DNA of 64,000 nucleotides, from assembly GCA_020073385.1 (NCBI GenBank), contig JAIQFH010000040.1, forward strand, positions 1 to 64,000. The letters are read 5' to 3'. Position 1 is the stretch's first letter, and each line of letters opens with the position of its first letter. The notes beneath the pieces were generated by a model, which saw nothing but the letters and a program-made list of their open reading frames with translations, had not been told where the DNA came from and did not search any database. The stretch comes from Terriglobia bacterium (GTDB lineage Bacteria > Acidobacteriota > Terriglobia > Terriglobales > Acidobacteriaceae). Below are positions 52,334 to 61,737 of this stretch, piece by piece. A program made the translations under genes and the position numbers.

Positions 52334-55045
52334 ATGAAGGCCTCTGCTACAGACAATTCTCCTGCTCCGGAAATAAGCTACAGTTTTGGACTTTACGTGC
52401 TTGACCCGGGCGATGGCACACTGACGCGCGAGTCGGTACGCGTGCGCGTGCAAGAACAGCCTTTCCAGCTATTGCTGCTACTGGTGGAACGCGCCGGACA
52501 GATTGTTTCGCGGGAAGAGATTCGAAATCGGCTCTGGCCACAGAATACTTTTGTCGAATTCGACAAAAGCTTGGGAGTGGCGGTACTCAAGGTTCGAGAA
52601 GCTCTTGGGGATGATGCTGGCAATCCCAGATTTATCGAGACGATTCCTCGGCGCGGCTACCGGTTCATCGCGCCCGTTAAGGTTGAGACCTCAAACCTTT
52701 CTGATTCCCCCGCTCCAACTCCTGCAGCGCCGACCGTCTCCACAACCCAACCCAATGTGTACGCGACAAAGCACTGGTTGATCATCGCTACGCTTGTAGT
52801 GTTTTTGGTTGGCACAGTGTTCTATTTCCTCCGCCTAAAGCGTGGATCTCCGCGTGCCACAGCCCAGGCCGCTACATCGATCGCTCGAATACACGTGCGT
52901 CGTTCGGTCGCAGTGCTCGGCTTTCGCAATTTGCCTGGCCGGGCAGAGGACAATTGGCTCTCTTCCGCTATTGCTGAAATGTTGAATACAGAACTCGCCG
53001 GTGGCGGCGAGCTCCGCATGGTCTCCGGCGAAGATGTTGCGCGTGCCAAAAGTGAATTACCGCTTCGTGACGAAGATTCGCTGGGCAAATCGACCTTGCA
53101 GCGTTTGCGAGCCAAACCGGGCGCGGATGTGGTCGTTGTCGGCTCATACATGATGATGCCAGATGACCCCGGGCATAGGATTCGACTTGACGTTCGCCTT
53201 CAAGACACCGCCGGCGGGGAAACGATCGCCGAGGAATCCGTTTCAGGTGACGAGAACGACCTCTTCAACCTGGTCTCGGATTTGGGCGGGAAACTGCGGC
53301 GAAGTCTCGGTGTGGCTGCACCGTCGGAAGAAATCGAAATTGCCACAAGGGCAGCTCTTCCGTCCAACGAAAAGGCCGCTCGACTCTACGCCGAAGGACG
53401 AGCCAAGATGTGGCAATTCGACTACGCCGCTGCCCGCGATCTGCTGAACAAAGCCATCGCAGCGGATCCGGACTATCCTCTCGCACATTCGGCCTTATCC
53501 GAAGTGTTTTGGCACACGGGCAACGATGCGAAATGTAGCGCAGAAGCGAACCGGGCGGTACAACTATCGAATCATCTTTCGCAGGAACAGCGCCTTTTGG
53601 TCCAAGGACAATATCAAAAGGCGATGCAACAGTGGCCCGAGGCGGTCGAGACGTATCGTGCTCTGTTTCGTCTCTTTCCGGACAGTCTGGATTACGGCAT
53701 CCAGTTCGCTTCCGCACAGATGCACCTCAGCCCGACGGATTCTCTGCAGACCTTAGCAAGTTTGCGGCGTCTGCCAGCCCCTCTTGGCGACGATGCGCGA
53801 ATTGACATGACAGAAGCTTCCGCCTGGATCAACCGAGATTTCACTAAAGCCCGCGCTGCTGCGATGCTCGCGATCAAAAAAGCGACCGCAGAAGGCTCGC
53901 CGGTCATTGTCGGTCGAACATACGGCATTCTTTGTCAGCAAGAACCCGCGATAGGCGCGTCCTCAGAAGCCATCGATATCTGCCGAAATGCACTTGAAGG
54001 ATCAATTGCCGCAAAAGAACTGAACGGCGAAGCTATGATGCGTACCGACCTCGCGGCACTCTATTATTTAAGGGGTGATCTCACACAGTCGGCGCAAATG
54101 TTCCAGGAAGCAGTCAAGAAGTTCCGCCAAGTTGGCAATAGGGACGGCGTTGCGACCGCACTCAGCAACTTCGCTGATACCCGTCTTTCTCAGGGCGACC
54201 TGATGGAAGCGAAGAAACTTTTGGAGGAGTCTATTCCGGAGTATCAAGCTGTCGATGATAAGGAAGGCGTGGTCCTCAACCTTAACAACCTGGGAGATAT
54301 CTGGAGACAAACTGGTGAACTCGACAAAGCGGAGGCGGCCTACCGGCAGGCCGAAGTAATTGCGCGAAAAATCGAAGACAAGGACGCAACTGCCTATGTG
54401 CTAAGCGGGATGGGGGATGTAGCGTTGGATCGGGGTGACCTCGTCTTGTCGCGGAAGCGATACGAAGAATCTCTTGATCTCAGAAATCAAGCCGGAGAAA
54501 AACAGACCGCAACTGAAAGCCGTGTGTCTTTGGCAAAACTTGCCGTTGAGGAAGGCCACGCTACAGACGCTGAAACGTCAGCGCGCGCATGTAAACAACA
54601 GTTTCAGCAGGATCAACAACGAGACGACGAACTGAGTGCCAGCATAGCATTGATTGATGCGTTACTCGCGGAAGGTAAACAAAACGAAGCGCAAAAGGAA
54701 ATGGAAGCAGCTCAAGCGCTGGGAAATGCGACCCAGAATCGTTTTCTTCGTTTACAGTTCGAATTAGCCTCAGGCCGAGTGTTACTGGCGTCCGATCATC
54801 CGGACGCGTCACGCCCACTATTTCAGCGAGTAGCGGGGGATGCACACCGCTATGGATTCGTGGGTCTCCAATTTGCGGACGACCTTGCGCTAGCAGAATT
54901 TGCGAACAAAGCAAAGCACAGTTCGCAAGCTCAAATGGAGTTTCGTGCATTGCAGAAGTCAGCCAGTTCCAAGGGGTTTGGACTGATTGCACGCAAAGCA
55001 TCCCAAGGAGGGTCAATTCTCCTCAAGCCAAATGGCTCCACGTAA
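52334..55045 (+). CDS. Winged-helix regulator with TM segment and TPR repeats (CadC-like layout)
   Basis: 903 residues. An OmpR/PhoB-type winged helix covers about 15-115 (RVQEQPFQLLLLLVERAGQI, IETIPRRGYRFIAPV). One TM helix follows near 137-157 (WLIIATLVVFLVGTVFYFL), then a FlgO-like domain (SVAVLGFRNLPGRAEDNWLS) and about 500 residues of TPR helices. The DNA-binding part would be cytoplasmic with the TPRs outside, or the TM may be peripheral. Such proteins are abundant in Acidobacteriota. Divergent from the zinc-ribbon/multicopper-oxidase cluster, which it may control. Confidence 0.88.
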   Translation: MKASATDNSPAPEISYSFGLYVLDPGDGTLTRESVRVRVQEQPFQLLLLLVERAGQIVSREEIRNRLWPQNTFVEFDKSLGVAVLKVREALGDDAGNPRFIETIPRRGYRFIAPVKVETSNLSDSPAPTPAAPTVSTTQPNVYATKHWLIIATLVVFLVGTVFYFLRLKRGSPRATAQAATSIARIHVRRSVAVLGFRNLPGRAEDNWLSSAIAEMLNTELAGGGELRMVSGEDVARAKSELPLRDEDSLGKSTLQRLRAKPGADVVVVGSYMMMPDDPGHRIRLDVRLQDTAGGETIAEESVSGDENDLFNLVSDLGGKLRRSLGVAAPSEEIEIATRAALPSNEKAARLYAEGRAKMWQFDYAAARDLLNKAIAADPDYPLAHSALSEVFWHTGNDAKCSAEANRAVQLSNHLSQEQRLLVQGQYQKAMQQWPEAVETYRALFRLFPDSLDYGIQFASAQMHLSPTDSLQTLASLRRLPAPLGDDARIDMTEASAWINRDFTKARAAAMLAIKKATAEGSPVIVGRTYGILCQQEPAIGASSEAIDICRNALEGSIAAKELNGEAMMRTDLAALYYLRGDLTQSAQMFQEAVKKFRQVGNRDGVATALSNFADTRLSQGDLMEAKKLLEESIPEYQAVDDKEGVVLNLNNLGDIWRQTGELDKAEAAYRQAEVIARKIEDKDATAYVLSGMGDVALDRGDLVLSRKRYEESLDLRNQAGEKQTATESRVSLAKLAVEEGHATDAETSARACKQQFQQDQQRDDELSASIALIDALLAEGKQNEAQKEMEAAQALGNATQNRFLRLQFELASGRVLLASDHPDASRPLFQRVAGDAHRYGFVGLQFADDLALAEFANKAKHSSQAQMEFRALQKSASSKGFGLIARKASQGGSILLKPNGST

Positions 55046-55122
55046 TTTTCGCAGTTGTGCGCGGGTATCGATAAGGGTTCGATAAGACTTCCAAAGCGTT
55101 CTTTTTAGCTCTACCGGTTCTT

Positions 55123-55383
55123 ATGGCTTACGTGATTGCTGAACCCTGTATTGGAACGAAAGACACGGCCTGTGTGGATGCATGCCCGGTCGACTGCATT
55201 CATCCCCGGAAGAATGAGGACGATTTTGCCGCGGAAACGCAGCTGTACATCGATCCTGTCGAGTGTATCGATTGTGGAGCCTGTGTGCCGGTGTGTCCTG
55301 TCTCAGCCATTTTCGCGCTGGATGACTTGCCGGAGAAGTGGAAGCAGTACACCGAAATCAATGCGAAGCATTACAACCGCTGA
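55123..55383 (+). CDS. fdxA: FdxA-type 7Fe/8Fe ferredoxin
   Basis: 86 residues starting MAYVIAEPCIGTKDTACVDA, with Cys at 9, 17, 21 and 25 and a second set CIDCGACVPVCP (49, 52, 55, 59). The first site has the wide C-x7-C-x3-C spacing of the 3Fe-4S/4Fe-4S FdxA ferredoxins, and DDLPEKWKQYTEIN is the family's C-terminal helix. A low-potential electron carrier; partners are unknown. Precedes the hemerythrin gene by 33 bases. Confidence 0.92.
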   Translation: MAYVIAEPCIGTKDTACVDACPVDCIHPRKNEDDFAAETQLYIDPVECIDCGACVPVCPVSAIFALDDLPEKWKQYTEINAKHYNR

Positions 55384-55416
55384 CGAGGTCGCCGGCGATA
55401 GGAAGGGAGCACTCCA

Positions 55417-56001
55417 ATGACGACGAGAAGGCCCACGGAAGAGTTGGAACAGGAACACCGCGTCATTCAGCAGGTCGTCGGAGCGATGGCCGTGCTCATC
55501 GAAAAGCTGGAATCGGGCAAGGAAGTCGATCCCTCTGTGTTCACCGACTTGTCGGAATTCCTGCAAACCTTTGGCGACAAGTGCCACCATGCGAAGGAAG
55601 AGGAGTACCTGTTCAAACTTCTTGAGAAGAAGGGCGTACCGGTAAGCGGATGTCCTCTGGCAGTGCTTCTTCACGAGCATGAGAAGGGGCGAAGCCTGAT
55701 GGCCGATCTGAAGCTCACGTCTGCGACCTATGTTCGCACTCCGAACGCAGGGAAAGAGGCTCTGATTGGAACGCTCCGGAGGCTCATTGAGCTTTACCCG
55801 GCGCACATCTGGAAAGAGGATTATCTCCTGTTTCCCATGGCCGAGAAGCTGCTGAGCGAAAGCGAACAGAAGGAACTGTCAGCGCAGTTTGCCGAACACG
55901 AGGCTGGGATCGGAGTGGACGTTCACCATGGGTTCGAACAGTTGGCTGGGCGAATCCTGGAGATGATCTGCGGGGAAGCCGCCACCTGCCACGCAGCGTG
56001 A
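55417..56001 (+). CDS. Hemerythrin-domain protein
   Basis: 194 residues, a four-helix bundle with the iron ligands in order: EQEHRVIQQVVG, HHAKEEEYLFKL, LLHEHEKGRSL and AHIWKEDYLLFPMAEKLL. Cytoplasmic. Such HHE proteins sense or buffer oxygen or NO, or repair Fe-S centres. Placement after a ferredoxin supports an oxygen/Fe-S role. Confidence 0.9.
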   Translation: MTTRRPTEELEQEHRVIQQVVGAMAVLIEKLESGKEVDPSVFTDLSEFLQTFGDKCHHAKEEEYLFKLLEKKGVPVSGCPLAVLLHEHEKGRSLMADLKLTSATYVRTPNAGKEALIGTLRRLIELYPAHIWKEDYLLFPMAEKLLSESEQKELSAQFAEHEAGIGVDVHHGFEQLAGRILEMICGEAATCHAA

Positions 56002-56017
56002 GGGGGAGCCTTTAGCG

Positions 56018-56290
56018 ATGCCTACCGTGAATCTGAAAATCGACGTCTCCGGGAGCATAGGAGATGAAGCCTGGCGGAACCTCCGCCATTTCGAACTGGC
56101 AGAGAGTGCGTCTTTTGATTTTCGTCGGGCAAGTAGCGAGAGCTGCAAGCATCCGGTGGACGCGCCACATCTGAAAGGTGAATGCATCGGTGCCGCGATC
56201 CATCTAGAGACAATGTTCTTGGCGCAGTATGCGGTTGCGCACTACCTGGAACAGGATTGTGTGCTGGATGCGGATGTAGAGGCGGACTGA
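56018..56290 (+). CDS. Small hypothetical protein
   Basis: 90 residues starting 16 bases after the hemerythrin gene, with a GAGGGGG upstream. Mixed alpha/beta composition, no known motif (EAWRNLRHFELAESASFDFR). Another frame shows some openness over the second half, so a frameshift is possible. A real but unrecognised third gene of the operon, or chance. Confidence 0.35.
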   Translation: MPTVNLKIDVSGSIGDEAWRNLRHFELAESASFDFRRASSESCKHPVDAPHLKGECIGAAIHLETMFLAQYAVAHYLEQDCVLDADVEAD

Positions 56291-56399
56291 ATCCGACGCC
56301 TCATCGGAAGCTTCGGCGAGTTCTTGTTGGTTTTCGCCGACCGTCGGGGCGGCAGTTGGAACCGCAGCCGTCCTCCCATGACGCTTGCGATGCAACCGT

Positions 56400-57014
56400 T
56401 CATTCAATCCTGCACAGACAGTAAAGAAACTGCTGAACGGTGCCAAAGGGTGTCTGATGCAATTCTTTACAGCTATCCACTAGGCGAAAACGCACGCCAA
56501 ACTCTTGGTGCAACGAGTCCGCATCGTACCGAACCACTTCCAGACCGCTGCACTTGGTCGGCCCTTCCGACCCAAAAGTGCTGACGATAACATTGCCGCC
56601 GGGTTTCATCGCCCGCGTCACTTGGCGCACATACGCGAGACGGTCGCTCGGCGAGGTAAGGAAATGAAACACGGCGCGGTCGTGCCACACATCGTAGGCA
56701 GAAGGTTCCAGGTCGATTGTCGTGATGTCAGCAACAAGCCAATGGACACGTTCCGATGCTTTCCCAAGACGTTTCTTGTTCGCGTCGATGGCGGTTTGCG
56801 AAATATCGAGGACAGTGATGTTCTCGTATCCGCGGGCAAGAAGATCATCGACCAGTGTGGACTCACCACCGCCGACGTCAATGATCGAAGCAGAAATGCT
56901 AGCGGACGCCTTCTCTATCAGAGCAAGCGAAGTCTCAAGGTGTGGACGATACCAGCTGACTGCGTTCGGGTCCTTCTCTGTGTAGATCTTTTCCCAATGT
57001 GTTTGTGAGCCCAT
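56400..57014 (-). CDS. Class I SAM-dependent methyltransferase
   Basis: 204 residues. Motif I is SIIDVGGGESTLVDDLL; then VLDISQTAIDANKKRLG, LVADITTIDL, and HDRAVFHFLTSPSDRLAYVR. The start WEKIYTEKDPNAVSWYRPHL is shared with a well-populated group of small methyltransferases annotated as thiopurine- or tellurite-type. Substrate unknown. Divergent from the next methyltransferase. Confidence 0.85.
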   Translation of the reverse strand: MGSQTHWEKIYTEKDPNAVSWYRPHLETSLALIEKASASISASIIDVGGGESTLVDDLLARGYENITVLDISQTAIDANKKRLGKASERVHWLVADITTIDLEPSAYDVWHDRAVFHFLTSPSDRLAYVRQVTRAMKPGGNVIVSTFGSEGPTKCSGLEVVRYDADSLHQEFGVRFRLVDSCKELHQTPFGTVQQFLYCLCRIE

Positions 57015-57134
57015 AATCTATCAGTGCTCCTGTATTGATAGACTTTTCCTTAATGATAGGCCCGTGAAAGAGACGTCAGCAGCGAAAGTTTCCTGGCCGA
57101 TATCTGGGCCAGCAATCACGCGGACGTAGGGAGA

Positions 57135-57794
57135 GTGGGCGAAACGGTACGCATGGAGCAGGTTATGCCTTTCTACAAGGACCATGTCTATCCTTATCTC
57201 GTAAGCGCGCTGGGAAATCCGAAACCTATCGAAGACATTCGGCGGCGCATCGTTCCGTTGGCGCAAGGGATTGTCCTTGAGATCGGCGTGGGTCCCGGCG
57301 TGAATTTCGTTCATTACGATCCCGCAAAGGTCAACAAGGTCTATGCCCTCGAACCCAATCCAGGGATGCTGCGGCGCGCCGAAGAGCAACGACGTAGAGC
57401 GCAACTAGATATTGAGTTTCTCGATCTGCCCGGAGAACGCATTCCGCTGGCAGACGCTAGCGTCGATACTGTCGTGAGCACCTTTACGCTATGCACGATT
57501 CCTGGCGTCGCGGAAGCAATTGAGGGTCTACGGCGAGTTCTTAAACCAGGCGGCAAGCTCATCTTCTTTGAGCATGGCCTGTCGCCGGACCCTCCAGTGC
57601 GTCGCTGGCAAAAGCGATCGGAACCGCTTTTTCGCTGGGCTTTCGAAGGGTGCCACGTGACCCGCGATATTCCGTCTCTGATCGGCAAGGGTTACTTCAA
57701 CATCGAACAGGTCGACGCAGGATACCTCTCTCCTTTTCCGAAGTCGGGGTCGTATTGTTGGTGGGGAGTGGCGGTTCCGGAGCTGTCAAAGTAA
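57135..57794 (+). CDS. UbiE/phospholipid-type SAM methyltransferase
   Basis: 219 residues from GTG at 57135; ATG at 57153 is equally possible (213 residues). Motif I is IVLEIGVGPGVNFVHYDP, acidic EPNPGMLRRAEE, post-I VDTVVSTFTLCTI and motif III LRRVLKPGGKLIFFEHG. The family includes PmtA-type phosphatidylethanolamine N-methyltransferases. The C-terminal YCWWGVAVPELSK is typical of membrane-lipid-modifying members. Confidence 0.82.
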   Translation: MGETVRMEQVMPFYKDHVYPYLVSALGNPKPIEDIRRRIVPLAQGIVLEIGVGPGVNFVHYDPAKVNKVYALEPNPGMLRRAEEQRRRAQLDIEFLDLPGERIPLADASVDTVVSTFTLCTIPGVAEAIEGLRRVLKPGGKLIFFEHGLSPDPPVRRWQKRSEPLFRWAFEGCHVTRDIPSLIGKGYFNIEQVDAGYLSPFPKSGSYCWWGVAVPELSK

Positions 57795-57997
57795 GACACG
57801 TTGTTTCTGGGTCCGATATGGGGTCCAATGAGCAGGATCAAAGAATTCCTTAGAGGATCAAGAACGGGCTGTCAGTACCGTTGAAATCCAATAAGTTGCA
57901 CGTCGTTGTTGCCCTGTCACGACACCGCCAGATGGCATGGCAAGGAGCGAGACGGTATCGGAGGGAACGGCAGGGAATTAGACAATCCTTAATATGC

Positions 57998-58074
57998 GGG
58001 GGCGTAGTTCAGCTGGTTAGAACGCCTGCCTGTCACGCAGGAGGCCGCGGGTTCGAGTCCCGTCGCTCCCGCCA
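57998..58074 (+). tRNA. tRNA-Asp (GTC)
   Basis: A 77-base tRNA with encoded CCA. Acceptor GGGGGCG pairs with CGCTCCC (one G-T), D arm TAGTTCAGCTGGTTAGA, anticodon stem CTGCC/GCAGG-type with anticodon GTC at 58032-58034, T arm GCGGG-TTCGAGT-CCCGT, discriminator G. Intact, and no integrase lies next to it. Confidence 0.97.
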
Positions 58075-58231
58075 ATTCTTCGACCGTAGCCGTACTTAGT
58101 GTCAAAACTTCCCCACTAGGATTCCGTCGGCTCTGGTGACCCATCGAGAGAGCTGATCATGCGCTGTCGCTGCGAGTGATCGAGTCGGGCAGAAACAACT
58201 CTTCCCCGAACGGTTGCCGCTCCCAGTTTTG

Positions 58232-59293
58232 TTACTCGCTGCTGGGGTGTGGAGTTTGCGATGTGCTCTTCGGCAGCTCCGGGGGCTTGATGTAGCTCAT
58301 CGGTACCTGTCCCGTCAGCGAATCCATCCAGATTTCAATCGACTTCACCTGGGCGTCAGTGAGTGTGACTCCACGCTGGTGAACCGCCATGTTGCGGATT
58401 GCCTGATCCAGAGTCGCGACCGAGCCGTCATGAAAGTAGGGTCCTGTCTTCCTGATGTTCCGCAACGAGGGGACCTTGAAGACCATCTTGTCGTTCTCAT
58501 CCTTGGTCACCTGGTAGAGTCCCTGATCGGTTTGGTCGAGCCACGGTTTCACAACGCCGAGCTTCTGGTACGACGCTCCACCCACATACGGACCGTAGTG
58601 GCACCATTGGCAGCCGGTTGCGGCAAATGTGTTGAAGCCCGATTTTTCGGCGTCCGTTAGGGCCGACTGGTCGCCTTCGATGAAGGCATCCCAACGCGAC
58701 GGAGTCACCAGTTCGCGCTCGAACGCTCCAATCGCCAACGCCATGTTGTTGTAGGTAATCGGATCCTTGTCTTTGGGAAAGGCTGTCTGGAAAAGCGCAA
58801 CGTAGTCCGGCATGGACTTGATCGCTTGCACGGCCGCGGCGTTGGAAGGCATCGCCATCTCAACTGGGTTGGTGATTGGGCCTTTCGCCTGCTCCTCGAC
58901 GGTGGGAGCCCGGCCATCCCAGAACTGCACAAAGTGCCCCGCAGCGTTGTACACGGTAGGCGCGTTGCGGTTCCCCTTCTGGTTCTTGTGACCGGTCGAC
59001 ACGGGCTTGGATTCCGCGCCATAGGCGTCGAGCGGATGGCAGGTATTGCAGGAGATCTTCTGGCTGGCCGACAGGCGAGGATCGTAGTACAGGATTCTCC
59101 CCAGCGTCACTTTCGCGTCCGTCAAAGGATTGTCGGGCGAGCTCATCACCGCGGGAAGCGGTGCAAAGAGCTTTAATGCCTCGGCGTTCACCTGCACCTT
59201 GCCGGATGCCGACAGAAGGTAGGTGACGGGGATGAGGACGAGCGTGAGCAGCAAAACGAACCATCTAACTTGGCGAGAGTTTATGCCTGACAT
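58232..59293 (-). CDS. Di-haem cytochrome c peroxidase (CcpA/MauG family)
   Basis: 353 residues with an N-terminal membrane anchor or signal (WFVLLLTLVLIPVTYLLS). Two haem c motifs, SCNTCHPLDAYG (N-terminal) and GCQWCHYGP (C-terminal). The family's axial and active-site regions are seen in GHKNQKGNRNAPTVYN and LRNIRKTGPYFHDGS. It reduces H2O2 with electrons from cytochrome c, or modifies a protein partner. A perfect TGTGA-N6-TCACA lies 107 bases upstream of its start. Confidence 0.92.
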   Translation of the reverse strand: MSGINSRQVRWFVLLLTLVLIPVTYLLSASGKVQVNAEALKLFAPLPAVMSSPDNPLTDAKVTLGRILYYDPRLSASQKISCNTCHPLDAYGAESKPVSTGHKNQKGNRNAPTVYNAAGHFVQFWDGRAPTVEEQAKGPITNPVEMAMPSNAAAVQAIKSMPDYVALFQTAFPKDKDPITYNNMALAIGAFERELVTPSRWDAFIEGDQSALTDAEKSGFNTFAATGCQWCHYGPYVGGASYQKLGVVKPWLDQTDQGLYQVTKDENDKMVFKVPSLRNIRKTGPYFHDGSVATLDQAIRNMAVHQRGVTLTDAQVKSIEIWMDSLTGQVPMSYIKPPELPKSTSQTPHPSSE

Positions 59294-59660
59294 AAGAGCC
59301 CCCTCGAGGGATGCCCAACTGCTGGTGGGTAGAAACCGGGTACTTTACTCATATTTATAGGGAGCAGCAGAATCCTCAAGTACATCAGTCACGTTGGCCT
59401 GTGAACACGGTCACACCAACCGGAAGGGATCCAGATGCCGTCCGCCGTTTTATCTTGGCGACTGTTCCCGAGTAACGGCATTTTCAGGAAGTTCTGAGAA
59501 CTGACGGGCCGACAGGAATAGCCGTAATCGCAGGGAATTGATTTGCCAACGCTTTTTGCGGTGGAGGCACCAGCAGCGTAGCTCGCAGAAAGGTTTACAC
59601 CAAAGCTGAAGATTTCTGATTACGCTGGGAGGTCGGGAGCCACACCAGTTGAGGAGCGAC
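59294..59660. other. 367-base intergenic region with one CRP-type site
   Basis: Between the peroxidase start and the end of the stress-protein remnant. Besides the CRP-type palindrome listed separately, no gene, RNA or strong hairpin was recognised. Confidence 0.4.
59400..59415. promoter_or_regulatory. CRP-type binding site upstream of the peroxidase gene
   Basis: TGTGA-acacgg-TCACA is a perfect match to the classical CRP palindrome, centred about 115 bases upstream of the peroxidase start. A Crp/Fnr-family gene is present at 24.0 kb, but whether it recognises this sequence is unknown. Confidence 0.5.
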
Positions 59661-60443
59661 TCAAATGTGGACAGTAAGGACAGGGCATGGGCCCAGCTGT
59701 ATTACCCGGTAGGTGGTTGAGCCAAACACAGCTAGATCTAGGGAGCCACGGCCGCGTACCCCCATAGTTACGATGTCGGGGTGTGCTTCTTTCGCAAATT
59801 GAATAATCTGCTCATATGGTTTTCCCACCCGTACAGCCAATCTGGTGTTGACTGTCTTTCGAACTTCCGCCGGAATCAGTTGTTCAAGTTGCTGCGTCGC
59901 TGCAGCCCTGGCCTGATCTGTCTTCGCTGGCTTTTCCTCCAACACGTGCAATAGGGTCAGTTCTGCGTCGTATTCCGTTGTCGCGGAAATCGCGTAGTTC
60001 AATGCTCGCTCGGAATTCTCGGAGAAATCCGTGCAGAGGAGAATGCGGCGCAAGCGATGCTCCTGGCTCACCTCATTACTAGCGGCCGACAAATCATCCT
60101 GTGGTTTATTCACGACCAAGACTGGGCAAGGAGCGTTGCGCATCACGCGTTCGGCCACCGATCCCAACATCAGTCGGTCATACCCCCGCCGCCCGTGCGT
60201 CCCCATGACGATCGCATCGGCTCTCAGCCTCGCTGCAAATGACAGGATGGTATCTGCGGCGTTTCCTTGTTCCACAACGAGCTCTGGCGGAGGTCCGCCG
60301 TCACGCGTGTTGCTTTTTACTAATTCCTGTAGCTCCTGCTCACTCTTTTGGCATAGCGCTCGGCAAGTCTCATCGTATGCTGTCCCGGCGGGCACAAAAC
60401 TGAGGGAAGGATAGCGCCAGAGTTCGACGATATGCAGCGCCAC
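59661..60443 (-). pseudogene. Universal stress protein (tandem UspA), 3' part, split by an IS element
   Basis: Encodes the rest of domain 1 from VALHIVELW (ATP-binding motif GTHGRRGYDRLMLGSVAERV) and all of domain 2 (ILLCTDFSENSERALNYAIS ... GVRGRGSLDLAVFGSTTYRV). The missing first 35 codons are at 61632-61737, on the far side of the IS630 element. The two halves share the duplicated TA target. UspA proteins bind ATP and support survival under stress; this copy is broken. Confidence 0.9.
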
Positions 60444-60445
60444 TA

Positions 60446-61631
60446 GTACTACGACCACATAGATAGTAATACATGTAGATACTTGTTAGAAGTCATGTCC
60501 GAGTTTATAGCTGGGACATGAAGGAGCGATCTTGGGTTCGGTTGTCTAAGCGGGAACAGCAGGAGTTGCGGCGCTTGATGCAGAGTGGTTTACAGCCCGT
60601 GCGGACGGTGCTGCGCGCTTTGGCCCTGCGGCAATTGGCCGATGGGCAGCCCATCCGGCAGGTGGCGAAGAACGTAGGGTTGACCCCGAAGACGGTATGG
60701 CTGACCAGCCAACGCTATCGCCAAGGCGGCCTGGAGCGGGCCTTGTACGAGCGGCCACGGCCGGGGAAAGCAGCCTTGCTGGATGCGCAGCATCGGCAAC
60801 GCATCGTGGCGCTGGCGTGTGGCCCTCCGCCGGAAGGCCGCTCGCGCTGGACGGTGCGTCTGCTGACCGAAGAAGTGGTAAAACGCAAACTGGTGCCGCG
60901 GGTGGGACGGGAAACGATTCGGGTCTTGCTGGAAAGCCACGACCTGAAGCCGTGGCGGGAAAAAAATGTGGTGCGTGGCGGAACTGGATGAGGAGTACAT
61001 CCGGCGGATGGAGGACATCTTGGCCGTGTACGAAAGGCCTCTGAGTGAGCGGGAACCGGTGGTTTGTGTGGATGAGAAGCCGGTGGTGCTCCACCAAGAG
61101 GTTCGTCCTCCCTTGGCCATGAGGCCGGGACGAGTGGCGCGGCGCGATGGCGAATACCAACGTTGCGGCACCGCCAACGTGTTCTGCGGAGTCGAACCGA
61201 AAGCGGGACAGTACTTCCCCAAGGTAACGGCCCACCGCTCTGCGCCCGAGTTTGCCGACTACCTGCTGGCGGTTGCGATCCGCTACCCGGAGGCGGACAC
61301 CATCCATTTGGTGCTGGACAATCTGAGTTCGCATACGCGCAAGGCGGTGGTGGAACACTTCGGCGAGAAGGCAGGAAGCTGGCTGTGGGATCGGTTTACG
61401 GTGCACTACACTCCGAAGCACGGCAGTTGGCTGAACCAAGCCGAGATCGCGATCAGTCAGTTTTCGCGGCAATGCCTCGGCCAGCGCCGGATCGGAGATC
61501 GGGCTTCTCTGCGAAGGCAAACTCTCGCTTGGAGTCGCCGTATGAATCGCCATCACCATCCGATCCAATGGAAATTTACTCGCAAGAAGGCTCGGACCAC
61601 TTTTGACTACACAATCACGCGGTCACGGTAC
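60446..61631 (+). mobile_element. Complete IS630-family insertion sequence
   Basis: A 1186-base element flanked by the TA dinucleotide duplication typical of IS630/Tc1 (60444-60445 and 61632-61633). Terminal repeats are imperfect: GTACTACGACC at the left and GTACCGTGACC (complement) at the right share GTAC and GACC. It carries a two-frame transposase and is inserted in the universal stress protein gene. Confidence 0.9.
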
Positions 61632-61634
61632 TAG
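60518..61634 (+). CDS. IS630-family transposase in two overlapping frames
   Basis: Frame A (60518-60991) has the helix-turn-helix domains (VAKNVGLTPKTVWLTSQRYR). Frame B (from 60966) carries the DDE catalytic core: VVCVDEKPVVL, LVLDNLSSH and SWLNQAEIAISQ. Joining needs a +1 shift on a run of seven A at 60960-60966, giving PWREK-MWCVAEL, which matches single-frame relatives. Transcriptional slippage or programmed frameshifting is likely; a simple mutation is the alternative. The stop codon TAG is formed by the duplicated target TA plus the flanking G. Confidence 0.88.
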
Positions 61635-61737
61635 TTTGGCTCGGTAGTGCTGTGCTACGGATAGCGCATAGCGATACGCGCGCACCGAAAACTCCGAGAA
61701 GTCAACAGGACAAAGAATGAGTTTGATTTCTAGCATT
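61632..61737 (-). pseudogene. Universal stress protein, 5' part, split by an IS element and frameshifted
   Basis: From ATG at 61737 (perfect AGGAGG upstream) it reads MLEIKLILCPVDFSEFSVR. Then one extra base in GCGGCGC near 61680 shifts the frame; with that base removed it continues AYRYALSVAQHYRAKL and joins VALHIVELW on the other side of the IS. The total length without the IS and one TA is one more than a multiple of three, confirming the frameshift. The gene was thus broken twice. Confidence 0.88.
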
